This document shows, one piece after another, positions 21,380-29,361 of a DNA stretch of 33,885 nucleotides. The position numbers and the translations under genes are program-made. The stretch lies in IMG/VR virus record IMGVR_UViG_3300046516_000864, positions 1-33,885 of that record; one strand, written 5' to 3'. The DNA is from a virus. The notes under the pieces were generated by a model that saw nothing but the letters and a program-made list of their open reading frames with translations, made no database searches and had not been told where the DNA came from. Within the stretch, counting starts at the first letter, position 1. The number at the start of each line of letters is the position of its first letter.

Positions 21380-23473
21380 GTGCCGCGGGTACAGGGGTTC
21401 GGCGCCGTCGACCTGCTCGGATGGACGCCCGACGCGCTCGACCTCGTCGAGCACCTCCGCGGCTGGACCGAACCCGCGATCGAGCGGCTCGAGCTCGGCT
21501 GGCTCCCCGACCAGCGCCGCGTCCTGATCCCGATCCGCGACGACGCCGGCGTCGAGCTCGGCGAGCTCCGCTACGACCCGACCGGCGAGCGCCAACCGAA
21601 GATGCTCGCCTCGAGCGGCTCGCCGCGGGCGCTGTTCCCGCCGCCGGAGCTCCTCGCCGACGACGAGCTCGGCAAGCACCGCACCGTCTGGCTCGTCGAG
21701 GGCGAACCCGACGCGATCCGGCTCTGGTCGCTCGGCCTCCCCGCCGTCGCCACCCCCGGCGCCGGCAACTGGCGCGACGAATGGGCCGCCCGCTTCACCG
21801 GCCGCCACTGGACCGTGATCGTCTGCTTCGACTGCGACCAGGCCGGCCGCACCGGCGCCACCCGGGCCGCCACCGCGATCGTCCGCGCCGGCGGCGACGC
21901 CCGCCTCCTCGACCTCGACCCGACCCGCGACGACGGCTACGACCTCACCGACTTCGCCCACAACGCCGACACCCCCGAGCTCCGGGCCGGGGCAGCCACC
22001 CTGCTCACCGCGATCGCCGACAGCATCGACCTCCACCAGCCCGAACCCAGCGAGGGCGAACCCGGCGAACCCAGCGTCCGCCCCTGGCGCTCGATCCCCT
22101 GGTCGACGTTCCGCGACCAGGCACCCGAGGAGCACCGCTGGCTGATCGACGGGCTCCTCCCCGCCGGCGTGCTCTGCTTCATCGCCGGCCCACCCAAACG
22201 CGGCAAGACCTGGGTCGGGATCGGCCTCGCGCTCGCGCTCGCGCTCGGCCGCCCCTTCGCCGGCGAGCACCTCGTGCCGACCGCCCGCGACGTCCTCTAC
22301 ATCGCCCTCGAGGGATCCCAGACCGGCCTGCGAACCAGGATCGGCGCGCTCGCCCGCGGCCACCAGGCCGACCCCGACAGCACCGAGCTCGAGCGGCTCC
22401 ACATGCTCTACCGGCCCCGCCCGTTCGACCTCGCCGAGCTCACCACCAGCGACTGGCTTCTGCAGGAAGCGACCGACGTCGACGCCCGCCTCGTCTTCGT
22501 CGACGTGCTCCGCGCCGCCGCCCGCTTCCAGGAGAACGTCGCCGAAGACTTCGCCCGCATCCGCGACCACCTCGACCCGCTCCTCCACGCCGAACGCACC
22601 GTCGTGCTCCTCCACCACTTCGGCAAGCTGAACGACACCCAGAAAGAGCGCAGCCCGGGCGAACGGATGGCCGGCACCGGAGCCATGTACGGCGCCCTCG
22701 ACGTCGGCTTCCTGATCACCCGCAGCGAGGACGGCGCCCGCCGCCTCGGCGTCGTCGTCGAGGCCCGCGACTTCGCCGCACCCGACGCGCTCCAGCTCGC
22801 GATCGCCGGCGAGGGCGGCGGCAAGCACGGCGGATTCCGCTACGCCGACACCGCCACCCTGATCATCGACGAGCCCGACGAGGTCGACTACGTCGCCTCG
22901 GCCGAGACGGAGCTCGAGGACGAGCCCGCAGGTCTCAGCCGCGACGCGCTCGCCGAGCGCATCGGAAGCTGGAAGCTGTTCGAGCCGGCGATCGCCGCCG
23001 ACACCGAACGCCGCGCCGAGCTGGGCGAGCCGCCCCGCATCGTCCGCTGGAAACCCGCCGACGACGCCGACGGCCGCTTCCCCGGCGTCGACGCGCAGGG
23101 CCGTCGGCGCCAGAAAACCTACGCCCCGTATCTCACGTTCGCCCGCTACGAGGACGCCCTGGCGGCGGCCGGGCCGACCCAGCCGAGCATCTTCGGAGAT
23201 GGCATCTTCGGAGATGGTCGGTCCGACCCCGAACTGGCCGGACCGAACATCTCGGGAGATGTTCGGTCCGACCCCGAATTAGCCGGACCGAACATCTCGG
23301 GAGATGCTCGGTCCGGCCCTGGACCGACCGGACCGAACATCTCTGAATCGGGGGACGAGCTCGGTCCGGAGATGCTCGGTCCCCCTACGGGGGGGGACCG
23401 AGTGGACCGAGCATCTCCGGACCGGCTCGATAGCGGCGGCGACCCGACCGAGCCACCAGCGGAGGAACCATGA
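21380..23473 (+). CDS. Fused primase-helicase (Toprim plus RecA-fold ATPase)
   Basis: A 697-residue replication protein. A Toprim-like part has Glu107 in VWLVEGEPDAIRL and Asp151-x-Asp153 in VCFDCDQAG, as in primases. An ATPase part has Walker A GPPKRGKT (270-277), Walker B LVFVD (371-375) and a sensor-like HHFGK (412-416), resembling RepA/DnaB-type phage helicases. Residues 607-675 are a 15-residue repeat rich in Gly, Pro and Asp (GPNISGDVRSDPELA), encoded by 45-bp palindromic repeats. GTG at 21380 is the first start after the previous stop; the ribosome site is weak. The end overlaps rusA by ATGA. Priming and unwinding at the fork is the likely job. Confidence 0.8.
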   Translation: MPRVQGFGAVDLLGWTPDALDLVEHLRGWTEPAIERLELGWLPDQRRVLIPIRDDAGVELGELRYDPTGERQPKMLASSGSPRALFPPPELLADDELGKHRTVWLVEGEPDAIRLWSLGLPAVATPGAGNWRDEWAARFTGRHWTVIVCFDCDQAGRTGATRAATAIVRAGGDARLLDLDPTRDDGYDLTDFAHNADTPELRAGAATLLTAIADSIDLHQPEPSEGEPGEPSVRPWRSIPWSTFRDQAPEEHRWLIDGLLPAGVLCFIAGPPKRGKTWVGIGLALALALGRPFAGEHLVPTARDVLYIALEGSQTGLRTRIGALARGHQADPDSTELERLHMLYRPRPFDLAELTTSDWLLQEATDVDARLVFVDVLRAAARFQENVAEDFARIRDHLDPLLHAERTVVLLHHFGKLNDTQKERSPGERMAGTGAMYGALDVGFLITRSEDGARRLGVVVEARDFAAPDALQLAIAGEGGGKHGGFRYADTATLIIDEPDEVDYVASAETELEDEPAGLSRDALAERIGSWKLFEPAIAADTERRAELGEPPRIVRWKPADDADGRFPGVDAQGRRRQKTYAPYLTFARYEDALAAAGPTQPSIFGDGIFGDGRSDPELAGPNISGDVRSDPELAGPNISGDARSGPGPTGPNISESGDELGPEMLGPPTGGDRVDRASPDRLDSGGDPTEPPAEEP
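23186..23424 (+). repeat. 45-bp palindromic repeat array in replication gene
   Basis: Half-sites of the form GGAGATGnTCGGTCC occur at 23210, 23255 and 23300 (exactly 45 bp apart) and at 23368. The reverse half-site GGACCGAnCATCTC occurs at 23240, 23285, 23330 and 23404. At 23240-23269 two face each other as a perfect 14-bp inverted repeat around GG. A 21-bp perfect inverted repeat joins 23362-23382 with 23404-23424, and an 11-bp hairpin lies at 23375-23402. The array is in frame and translated. Iterons inside a replication gene recall lambda ori; origin use is inference. Confidence 0.8.
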
Positions 23474-23985
23474 CCGGCGAGCCGCTCTCCCGGGTCGAGT
23501 TCACCGTGCTCGGCCTGCCGCAACCGCAGGGCTCGAAGACGGTCATCCAGCAGAAGGGCCGCCGGCCTCGGATGATCGAGGACAACCCACAGACCGGGCC
23601 GTGGCGCTCGACCGTCGTCGCGGCCGCGCACGCCGCGATGACCCATCACGGCGACGAGGGGACGAGCGGCTACCTGCCGCCGCTCGAGGGGCCGCTCCGG
23701 CTCCGGGCCGTGTTCGTGTTCCCGCGCCCGGCCGGTCACTACGGGTCGGGCCGGAACGCCGGCCGGCTGAAGCCGAGCTCGCCGCTCTACGTACGCACGC
23801 GCCCCGACGTCGACAAGCTCCTGCGGGCGGTCGGCGACGCGCTCACCGGGGTCGTGTTCCGCGACGACGCGCAGCTCGTGATCGTGCAGGCGGAGAAGCA
23901 CTACGGGGCGCCGCCGTGCGCGCTGGTGGTGGTCGAGGAGCTCGCGCTCGAGGACGACCGGCCGGGCCCGGAGGCCGAGCCGTGA
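23470..23985 (+). CDS. rusA: RusA-like Holliday junction resolvase
   Basis: A 171-residue nuclease. The RusA signature is present: TRPDVDKLLRAVGDALTGVV (Asp113, Asp115, Lys116, Asp123) and FRDDAQLV (Asp132, Asp133), with an N-terminal strand segment (VEFTVLGLPQPQGSKTV) typical of the family. Catalytic aspartates bind metal and cut four-way junctions. It overlaps the primase-helicase by ATGA. The C-terminal 20 residues are acidic and probably disordered. The next gene starts 126 bp later, leaving a regulatory gap. Confidence 0.9.
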   Translation: MTGEPLSRVEFTVLGLPQPQGSKTVIQQKGRRPRMIEDNPQTGPWRSTVVAAAHAAMTHHGDEGTSGYLPPLEGPLRLRAVFVFPRPAGHYGSGRNAGRLKPSSPLYVRTRPDVDKLLRAVGDALTGVVFRDDAQLVIVQAEKHYGAPPCALVVVEELALEDDRPGPEAEP

Positions 23986-23997
23986 GGGCCGCTCCGG

Positions 23998-24027
23998 TTG
24001 ACGTCTGGCCGCCGGTGCGCCTAGACT
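23998..24027 (+). promoter_or_regulatory. Sigma70-type promoter candidate
   Basis: TTGACG at 23998-24003 and TAGACT at 24022-24027 are 18 bp apart, close to the vegetative consensus and the best match I saw in the window. It lies right after rusA, in the only gap between the replication genes and the HNH/packaging operon, so it may start late transcription. A start near 24034 would put a structured leader in the transcript. Confidence 0.55.
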
Positions 24028-24045
24028 CCGGGCGAGGGAAGCCCC

Positions 24046-24111
24046 GGCCGGGAACCTCTGCAGCGCGCCTCCCTGCGCTGGCTCACGCACCCGGCCGATG
24101 GAAGGTTCCCG
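24046..24111 (+). ncRNA. Bistable leader with mutually exclusive stems (putative cis-regulatory RNA)
   Basis: Two perfect stems compete for the same bases. Stem A pairs CGGGAACCT (24049-24057) with AGGTTCCCG (24103-24111). Stem B pairs GGCCGGG (24046-24052) with CCCGGCC (24090-24096). Inside, CAGCGC (24061-24066) pairs with GCGCTG (24075-24080). The ribosome site GGAAGG (24100-24105) of the 24112 ATG is partly inside stem A but free in stem B. This arrangement would let the fold decide translation. No known riboswitch family was recognised; switching is inference. Confidence 0.4.
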
Positions 24112-24207
24112 ATGGCAGCCGCGCCGAAGCAGCCCGCGAAGCACGTGACCGACCGGCCGCGGTGCTGCCTCACGAGGCGAGTTTTTAATTCGGGCGGGCC
24201 GCCGTGA
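24112..24207 (+). CDS. 31-residue peptide upstream of HNH endonuclease
   Basis: ATG at 24112 follows GGAAGG with a six-base gap and opens a 31-residue frame (MAAAPKQPAKHV..., later RPRCCLTRRVF) whose TGA overlaps the GTG of the HNH gene (GTGA). It is basic, has adjacent cysteines and no recognised family. It may be a regulatory leader peptide passing ribosomes to the HNH gene, or a short structural gene. The good ribosome site and the coupling support translation. An attenuator-like hairpin and T-run lie inside it. Confidence 0.4.
   Translation: MAAAPKQPAKHVTDRPRCCLTRRVFNSGGPP
24167..24187 (+). terminator. Weak hairpin plus T-run (attenuator candidate)
   Basis: GCCT-CACG-AGGC forms a four-base-pair hairpin, with one further wobble pair, followed two bases later by five T residues. 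T-runs are very rare in this GC-rich sequence. The stem is short for an intrinsic terminator and it lies inside a small frame, so attenuation linked to translation of the leader peptide is a possibility rather than a clear call. Confidence 0.3.
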
Positions 24208-24779
24208 CCCCCGCAACTTCGGTCCCCCCCCTGATCGAGAAGCGACCGCGCCTGTTCGGGCCGATCGAGCTGCGGTGCGGCCGATGCCGCCGGATCGACG
24301 ACGAATCCGCGTTCTCGCGTGATGCAACACGCCCCAGCGGCCGCTGCCGGATCTGCAAGCTCTGCGAGGCCGAGCGCGAGCGGCCGGCGCGCACGGTCGA
24401 CGTCCGGCTCTGCGCGACCGGGTGCGGCCGGCCGGCGATCACGACCCGGCACCGCTACTGCGGGCAGTGCCGGCAGGAGGCCTACGCCCGGCAGAGCAAG
24501 CTGGCGCTGCTCCGGGAGCGGGATCGCCGGCGGCCGTCGACGACGGAGCGCGGCTACGGCGCGTCGCACGTGGCGACGCGCCGGCGGCTGGCGCCGATCG
24601 TGGCGACCGGCGAGGTCTGCTGCGCGCGCTGCGGTCAGCGGATCCTCGCCGGCGAGCCGTGGGATCTCGGGCACGTTGACGGCGACCGCACGCGCTACGC
24701 CGGGCCGGAGCATCGCCGGTGCAACCGGGCGACCGCGCTTCACGTGGCGCGGGCGCGGCGCACCTCGAGGTCGTGGTGA
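24204..24779 (+). CDS. HNH endonuclease
   Basis: A 191-residue protein with a C-terminal HNH domain: CCARCGQ (Cys140, Cys143), WDLGHVDGDRT with Asp154 and His157, and PEHRRCNRATA with His170, Cys173 and Asn174. Two N-terminal Cys-x2-Cys clusters (RCGRCRR and ICKLCEA) and a third (CATGCG, CGQC) suggest further zinc sites. HNH enzymes beside terminase genes help cut packaged DNA in HK97-type phages. Here the gene is separated from the small terminase only by the methyltransferase. GTG start in a GTGA overlap. Confidence 0.85.
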   Translation: MTPATSVPPLIEKRPRLFGPIELRCGRCRRIDDESAFSRDATRPSGRCRICKLCEAERERPARTVDVRLCATGCGRPAITTRHRYCGQCRQEAYARQSKLALLRERDRRRPSTTERGYGASHVATRRRLAPIVATGEVCCARCGQRILAGEPWDLGHVDGDRTRYAGPEHRRCNRATALHVARARRTSRSW

Positions 24780-26080
24780 TCGCCGACACGCTCGCCGAGC
24801 TCGTGGTGCCGATCGACTCGGTTAGGGCCTACGGGCGGAACCCGCGGCGCGGCGACGTCGCGGCGATCAGGCGGTCGCTCGAGGTCAACGGGCAGTACCG
24901 GCCGATCGTGGTGAACCGGCGGACGGGCGAGGTGCTCGCGGGGAACCACACGTGGGCGGCGGCGCGGGAGCTCGAGTGGACGGCGATCGCGGCGACGTTC
25001 GTCGACGTCGACGAGCAGGAGGCGGCGCGGATCGTGCTCGCCGACAACAAGACCGCGGAGCTGGGCGGCTACGACGACGCCGAGCTGGCGGCGCTGCTGC
25101 GGTCGCTACCCGACGGGCTCGACGGGACGGCGTGGCAGGATCGCGAGCTCGAGCGGCTGCTCGCTCGGATCGAGCGCGACGGCGTCGACGCCGGCCGCGA
25201 CACCGAGCCGGGCCCGCGGCCGGCGCGGCCGAGGTCGAAGCCGGGCACGCTCTACGCGCTCGGCGCGCACCGGCTGCTCTGCGGCGACGCGACCGACCCG
25301 GTCGCGGCGCTACGGCTCCTCGACGGCGACCAGGCCGAGATGGTCTGGACCGACCCGCCCTACGGCGTCGCCTACCAGGTCTCGCTGACCGACCCCGCCT
25401 ACGCTCGGCGGCGGCGGCAGGACGGCAAGGTCGTGCCCGGCGACGCGCTCGCCGAGGCCGACCACGCGGCGATGCTCGACGCGGCGCTCCGCGCGACGCT
25501 CGAGGTCTGCGCGCCGGGCGCACCGTGGTACGTCACCGCGCCGGCCGGGCCGCGCGAGTTCACGTTCGCGAGCGTGCTGAACGGGCTCGGCGTGCTCCGC
25601 GAGACGCTCGTCTGGGTGAAGGACGCGTTCGTGTTCGGCCGGCAGGACTATCACTGGCAGCACGAGCCGATCCTGTACGGGTGGAAGCCGGGCGCGGCGC
25701 ACTACTGGAACGCAGGCCGGGCCGAGGCGACCGTGCTCGACGGCGAGCTCGAGCTCGGCGACCTCGATAAGCGGCAGCTCGTCGCGCTCGTCCGGCAGCT
25801 CCAGAACGAGCGGCAGACAACGGTCATCCGCGAGGACCGGCCGCGCCGCTCCGACCTTCACCCGACGATGAAGCCGGTCGGGCTCGTCGCCAGGTGCGTG
25901 CTCAACTCGAGCCGGCAGGCCGGGGTCGTCTTCGACCCGTTCGCCGGCAGCGGCACGACGCTGATCGCGTGCGAGAACCTCGGCCGCCGCGGCCGCGCGC
26001 TCGAGCTCGACCCCGGCTACTGCGACGTGATCGTCGACCGCTGGCAGCGGCACACCGGCGAGCAGGCGACCCGGCTATGA
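24776..26080 (+). CDS. ParB-domain DNA methyltransferase
   Basis: A 434-residue fusion. Residues 1-100 are a ParB-like nuclease/partition domain (VPIDSVRAYGRNPRRGD, LEVNGQYRPIVVNRRTGEV, LAGNHTWAAARELEW, VLADNKTAELGGYDD). Residues 150-425 are a DNA methyltransferase with the catalytic TDPPYGVAY (DPPY at 193-196) and the AdoMet-binding DPFAGSGTT (387-395). The motif order, DPPY before the FxGxG motif, indicates an N4-cytosine or N6-adenine enzyme. This architecture is common in actinophages. It may protect phage DNA from host restriction. GTG at 24776 is chosen for the GTGA overlap. Confidence 0.85.
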   Translation: MIADTLAELVVPIDSVRAYGRNPRRGDVAAIRRSLEVNGQYRPIVVNRRTGEVLAGNHTWAAARELEWTAIAATFVDVDEQEAARIVLADNKTAELGGYDDAELAALLRSLPDGLDGTAWQDRELERLLARIERDGVDAGRDTEPGPRPARPRSKPGTLYALGAHRLLCGDATDPVAALRLLDGDQAEMVWTDPPYGVAYQVSLTDPAYARRRRQDGKVVPGDALAEADHAAMLDAALRATLEVCAPGAPWYVTAPAGPREFTFASVLNGLGVLRETLVWVKDAFVFGRQDYHWQHEPILYGWKPGAAHYWNAGRAEATVLDGELELGDLDKRQLVALVRQLQNERQTTVIREDRPRRSDLHPTMKPVGLVARCVLNSSRQAGVVFDPFAGSGTTLIACENLGRRGRALELDPGYCDVIVDRWQRHTGEQATRL

Positions 26081-26520
26081 GGTGCTCGGCGACGACGAGG
26101 GCCGGCGCGCGGTGCCGCAGCTACGCGATCGCCGGCACCGACCGCTGTCGGGCGCACCGGCCGCCCGTGCCGGCGGCCGAGCTCGTCGCGCAGCTCGTCT
26201 CGATGCTCCGCGCCGGGAACTACCTCGAGGTCGCCGCGGTCGCGGCCGGCGTCTCGGTCGCCGAGCTGCTCGAGCACCCGGCGCTCCGCGACGAGATCGA
26301 GGCCGCCCGCGCTGAGGGCGAGGTCAGGGCGATCGCGAGGATCGCGGCCGCGGCGACCGAGAGCTGGCAGGCGGCGGCATGGCTGCTCGAGCGGCAGTAC
26401 CCGGATCGGTGGGGGAGGCCGGCGACCAGGCCGGAGGAGCGGCCGCCGGCGCCGCTGGTGGCGCCCGACGCGCTCGACGAGCTCGCGAGTCGGCGCGACG
26501 AGCGTAGGGCCGGCCGGTGA
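26077..26520 (+). CDS. terS: Terminase small subunit (putative)
   Basis: A 147-residue protein starting in an ATGA overlap, two genes before the large terminase. The N-terminus has Cys3, Cys13, Cys24 and His27 (MRCSATTRAGARC, TDRCRAH). A helical HTH-like middle follows (NYLEVAAVAAGVSVAELLEHP), then a segment typical of small terminases (ATESWQAAAWLLERQYPDRWG) and a basic end. Small subunits bind the packaging site and deliver DNA to the large subunit. The C-x9-C ... C-x2-H addition is a likely zinc site. Assignment by pattern and position. Confidence 0.65.
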   Translation: MRCSATTRAGARCRSYAIAGTDRCRAHRPPVPAAELVAQLVSMLRAGNYLEVAAVAAGVSVAELLEHPALRDEIEAARAEGEVRAIARIAAAATESWQAAAWLLERQYPDRWGRPATRPEERPPAPLVAPDALDELASRRDERRAGR

Positions 26521-26702
26521 GCGTCGTCGATCGTGCCGAGAAGCCGTCGGTCGAGCAGCTCTGCGGCCGGTGCCGCATCTCTCACGTGGGCAGCGCGTTC
26601 GCCGTCGTCTCGCCGCGAGGGGTCGCGCATTACGCGTTCGATGACGGGACGACGCTCTGCGGCAAGGATGCGACCGGCCCGAAGTGGTGGCGGCCGAGGT
26701 GA
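26517..26702 (+). CDS. Small Cys/His protein
   Basis: A 61-residue protein between the two terminase genes, with GTGA overlaps on both sides. Cys16-x2-Cys19, His23, His38 and Cys48 (QLCGRCR, VAHYAFDDGTTLCG) suggest one zinc site. This H-x-A ... T-L-C-G pattern is common in short actinophage proteins. It may act in packaging because of its position, but nothing in the sequence proves it. Confidence 0.6.
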   Translation: MSVVDRAEKPSVEQLCGRCRISHVGSAFAVVSPRGVAHYAFDDGTTLCGKDATGPKWWRPR

Positions 26703-28141
26703 GCGTCCTCGACGCGACCATGCCGCGGATCATGTATGCGCCCGACTACGGCTCGAGCGCCGGCGCCGAGGCGATCGAGTTGGCCGCGATGGCCGGGCTC
26801 GTGCTCGACCCGTGGGAGCAGCTCGTGCTTGAGACGGCGCTGGGCGAGGGCGACGATGGCCGCTGGGCGGCCGCCGAGGTCGGGCTCTGCGTGCCGCGGC
26901 AGAACGGCAAGAACGCGGTGCTCGAGGCACGCGAGCTCGCGGCGCTCTTCCTCCTCCGCGAGCGCCTGGTGATCCACTCGGCGCAGCAGTTCAAGACGGC
27001 GAAGGAGCATTTCCAGCGGCTGCTCGCGCGGATCGAGTCGACGCCCGATTTCGACCGGCGGGTGCGGAAGGTGATCCGTACGCACGGCGAGGAGGGGATC
27101 GAGCTGCGCAACGGGCAGCGGGTCCTCTTCTTCGCGCGGACGAAGGCCGCGGGCCGGGGCTTCTCGGAGGCCGAGCTGATCGTGCTCGACGAGGCGATGT
27201 TCCTCGCCGAGACGTCGATGGGCGCCCTGGTCTTCACGCAGGCGGCGGCGCAGAACCGGCAGCGCTGGTACACCGGCTCGGCCGTCGACGAGCTCGTCCA
27301 CCCCGACGGGGTCGTGTTCGCGCGGGTGCGCGAGCGGGCGCTCGCCGGCAACGACCCGCGGCTCGCCTACTTCGAGTGGTCGGCCGACTGCGACCGGCCC
27401 GAGCTGCTCGAGCCCGACCTCCTCGGCGACGAGGACACCTGGGCGGCGGCGAACCCGGCCCTGGACATTCGGATCAGCCGGGAGGCGGTCCGCGACGAGC
27501 TCCGCTCGCTCGACCGCAGGACGTTCGCGGTCGAGCGGCTCGGCGTCGGTGCGTGGCCGGCGACCGACGCCGGCCGCGAGGAGGTGATCCCGGCGGAGAA
27601 GTGGCTCGCGCTGACCGACGAGGAGGGCGAGATCACCGGCTCGGTCGTGTTCGCGTTCGACGTCTCCCCCGACCGCGGCAGCGCCGCGATCGCGGTCGCC
27701 GGCCGCCGACCGGACGGGCACCTCCAGGTCGAGGTCTCCGAGCACCGCCGCGGCGCCGCCTGGGTCGTCCCCGAGCTCGTCCAGAAGCGGGCCCGCTGGG
27801 ACCCGATCGCGGTGATGGCCGACGCCGCCGGCCCGGCCGGCTCGCTCGTCTTCCGCTGCGAGGAGGCCGGCTTCTCCGTCGACGTCGTGACCGCCGCCGA
27901 CCACGCGAGGGCGTGCGGGCTGCTCGTCGACCTCGTCGACCAGGCCGAGCTCCGACACCTCGGCAGCGGCGAGCTCGCGAGCGCGCTGCGGGGCGCGACC
28001 CAGCGGCCGCTCGGCGACGCCTGGGCCTGGTCGCGGAAGAACTCGACCGTCGACATCACCCCGCTCGTCGCGGCGACGCTCGCGCTCTGGGGCGCGGCGA
28101 CGCTCGGCTGGGATCCGACCGAGAGCCCGGTGATCTTCTGA
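26699..28141 (+). CDS. terL: Terminase large subunit
   Basis: A 480-residue packaging motor and nuclease. The ATPase part has an atypical Walker A VPRQNGKN (65-72), as in the HK97/Terminase_1 group, and Walker B LIVLDEA (160-166) with the catalytic Glu. The nuclease part starts around Asp321 (VFAFDVSPDRG), the first RNase H-type acidic residue. GTG at 26699 is preferred for the GTGA overlap over a GTG at 26684. It overlaps the portal start by CTGA. Identification is secure. Confidence 0.9.
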   Translation: MSVLDATMPRIMYAPDYGSSAGAEAIELAAMAGLVLDPWEQLVLETALGEGDDGRWAAAEVGLCVPRQNGKNAVLEARELAALFLLRERLVIHSAQQFKTAKEHFQRLLARIESTPDFDRRVRKVIRTHGEEGIELRNGQRVLFFARTKAAGRGFSEAELIVLDEAMFLAETSMGALVFTQAAAQNRQRWYTGSAVDELVHPDGVVFARVRERALAGNDPRLAYFEWSADCDRPELLEPDLLGDEDTWAAANPALDIRISREAVRDELRSLDRRTFAVERLGVGAWPATDAGREEVIPAEKWLALTDEEGEITGSVVFAFDVSPDRGSAAIAVAGRRPDGHLQVEVSEHRRGAAWVVPELVQKRARWDPIAVMADAAGPAGSLVFRCEEAGFSVDVVTAADHARACGLLVDLVDQAELRHLGSGELASALRGATQRPLGDAWAWSRKNSTVDITPLVAATLALWGAATLGWDPTESPVIF

Positions 28142-29361
28142 GGCTCTGGCCGTCCCGCAACCGCGAGGTGATGCCGCCGACCGACGGGCCGGACACGCCC
28201 TGGTGGGAGACCGGGAGCTGGCCCTCGATCGTCCCCTACTTCGGCGTCACCTGGTCGCCGCGGCTCGCGGAGCGGATCTGGGTCTCGAACCGGTGCATGC
28301 AGCTCGTCGCGCAGCAGATCGCGTCGATGCCGCTGCGCTACTACGGGTCGCCGGCGAGCAGCGAGCCGGCCTGGGTCGCCAACCCCGACCCCGTCTGGTA
28401 CGGCAACGGGATCGGCGACGCGGTCTTCTCGATGGTCTGGTCGCAGCTCGGGTGGGGCGACACCTTCCTGCTGGTGACCGACCGGTACGCGACCGGCTAC
28501 CCGGCCGCGTTCACCGTGCTCGACCCGGCCGCCGTCAACGTCGACCTCGTCGCCGGCCGGCGGGTCTACCGGACCGCGCAGCTCGAGCTCAACACCGAGG
28601 ACGTGATCCAGGTCAGCCGTGACCCGCGCGGCCGGCTGCGCGGCACGAGCTGCCTGTACGCCTACGCCGACCAGCTCTGGGGCGCGATGGCCGCCGGCGA
28701 GCTCGGCCGGCAGATGGTCTCCAACGGCGGCGTCCCCAACGCGGTGCTCAAGAGCCAGCGGCGGCTGACGGCCGAGCAGGCGGAGGCGATCCAGACGCAG
28801 TGGGTCGCGGCGCGGGCCCGCTCCGGGGTCGGCGCGCCGGCGGTTCTCCCGCCGGAGATCGACTTCCAGCAGCTCAGCTTCAACGCGGCCGACGTCGCGC
28901 TGATCGACCTGCAGGAGTTCGACGCGAAGGCGATCGCGTCGGCGTTCTCGATCCCGGCGATGATGCTCAACCTCGAGCTCCGCGGCTCATTGGTCTACCA
29001 GGCGCCGGAGCAGCTGTTCGAGTTCTGGTGGCGGACCGAGCTGCGACCCTTCGCGACACGGCTGCAGCGCGCTTTGTCGGCGAACATGCTGCCGCGCGGC
29101 TCGTGGGTCGAGTTCGACGCGCGCGCGGTGCTCGCACCCAGCTTCCAAGACCAGGTCACCTCCTGGTCAACCCTTGTGAAGGAGGGGATCGTGACGAAGA
29201 ACGAGATGCGCGCGGCGATTCTGCATCTGCCGGCGCTCGAGGAGGGCGAGGCGATCGCCGACCTGACCGAGCCTCCGACCGCCGCGGCCGCGCCGACGCT
29301 CGAGGCGCTGCCCTCGGCCGAGGTGCAGGAGCTCCGCCCGGCGATGGTCGTGACGGGATGA
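28138..29361 (+). CDS. Portal protein
   Basis: A 407-residue protein directly after the large terminase and before the protease, where the HK97-group portal lies. It contains WVSNRCMQLVAQQIASMPL, TFLLVTDRY and a C-terminal FEFWWRTELRPFATRLQRAL, all typical of this portal family, which forms the 12-mer DNA gate. The start is uncertain: CTG at 28138 forms a CTGA overlap and gives an N-terminus (RLWPSRNREV) like other portals. GTG 28168 and ATG 28171 are alternatives with poorly spaced ribosome sites. The stop overlaps the protease ATG. Confidence 0.85.
   Translation: MRLWPSRNREVMPPTDGPDTPWWETGSWPSIVPYFGVTWSPRLAERIWVSNRCMQLVAQQIASMPLRYYGSPASSEPAWVANPDPVWYGNGIGDAVFSMVWSQLGWGDTFLLVTDRYATGYPAAFTVLDPAAVNVDLVAGRRVYRTAQLELNTEDVIQVSRDPRGRLRGTSCLYAYADQLWGAMAAGELGRQMVSNGGVPNAVLKSQRRLTAEQAEAIQTQWVAARARSGVGAPAVLPPEIDFQQLSFNAADVALIDLQEFDAKAIASAFSIPAMMLNLELRGSLVYQAPEQLFEFWWRTELRPFATRLQRALSANMLPRGSWVEFDARAVLAPSFQDQVTSWSTLVKEGIVTKNEMRAAILHLPALEEGEAIADLTEPPTAAAAPTLEALPSAEVQELRPAMVVTG

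Noticed and set aside
23186-23424. CRISPR array
   Set aside because: Repeats are palindromic half-sites with 45-bp period inside an open frame, spacers are themselves repeated, and no cas genes are present.
26630-27958. A 442-codon minus-strand frame opposite terminase
   Set aside because: Pure shadow of the large terminase gene, with Leu/Val/Arg/Asp-rich, motif-free sequence.
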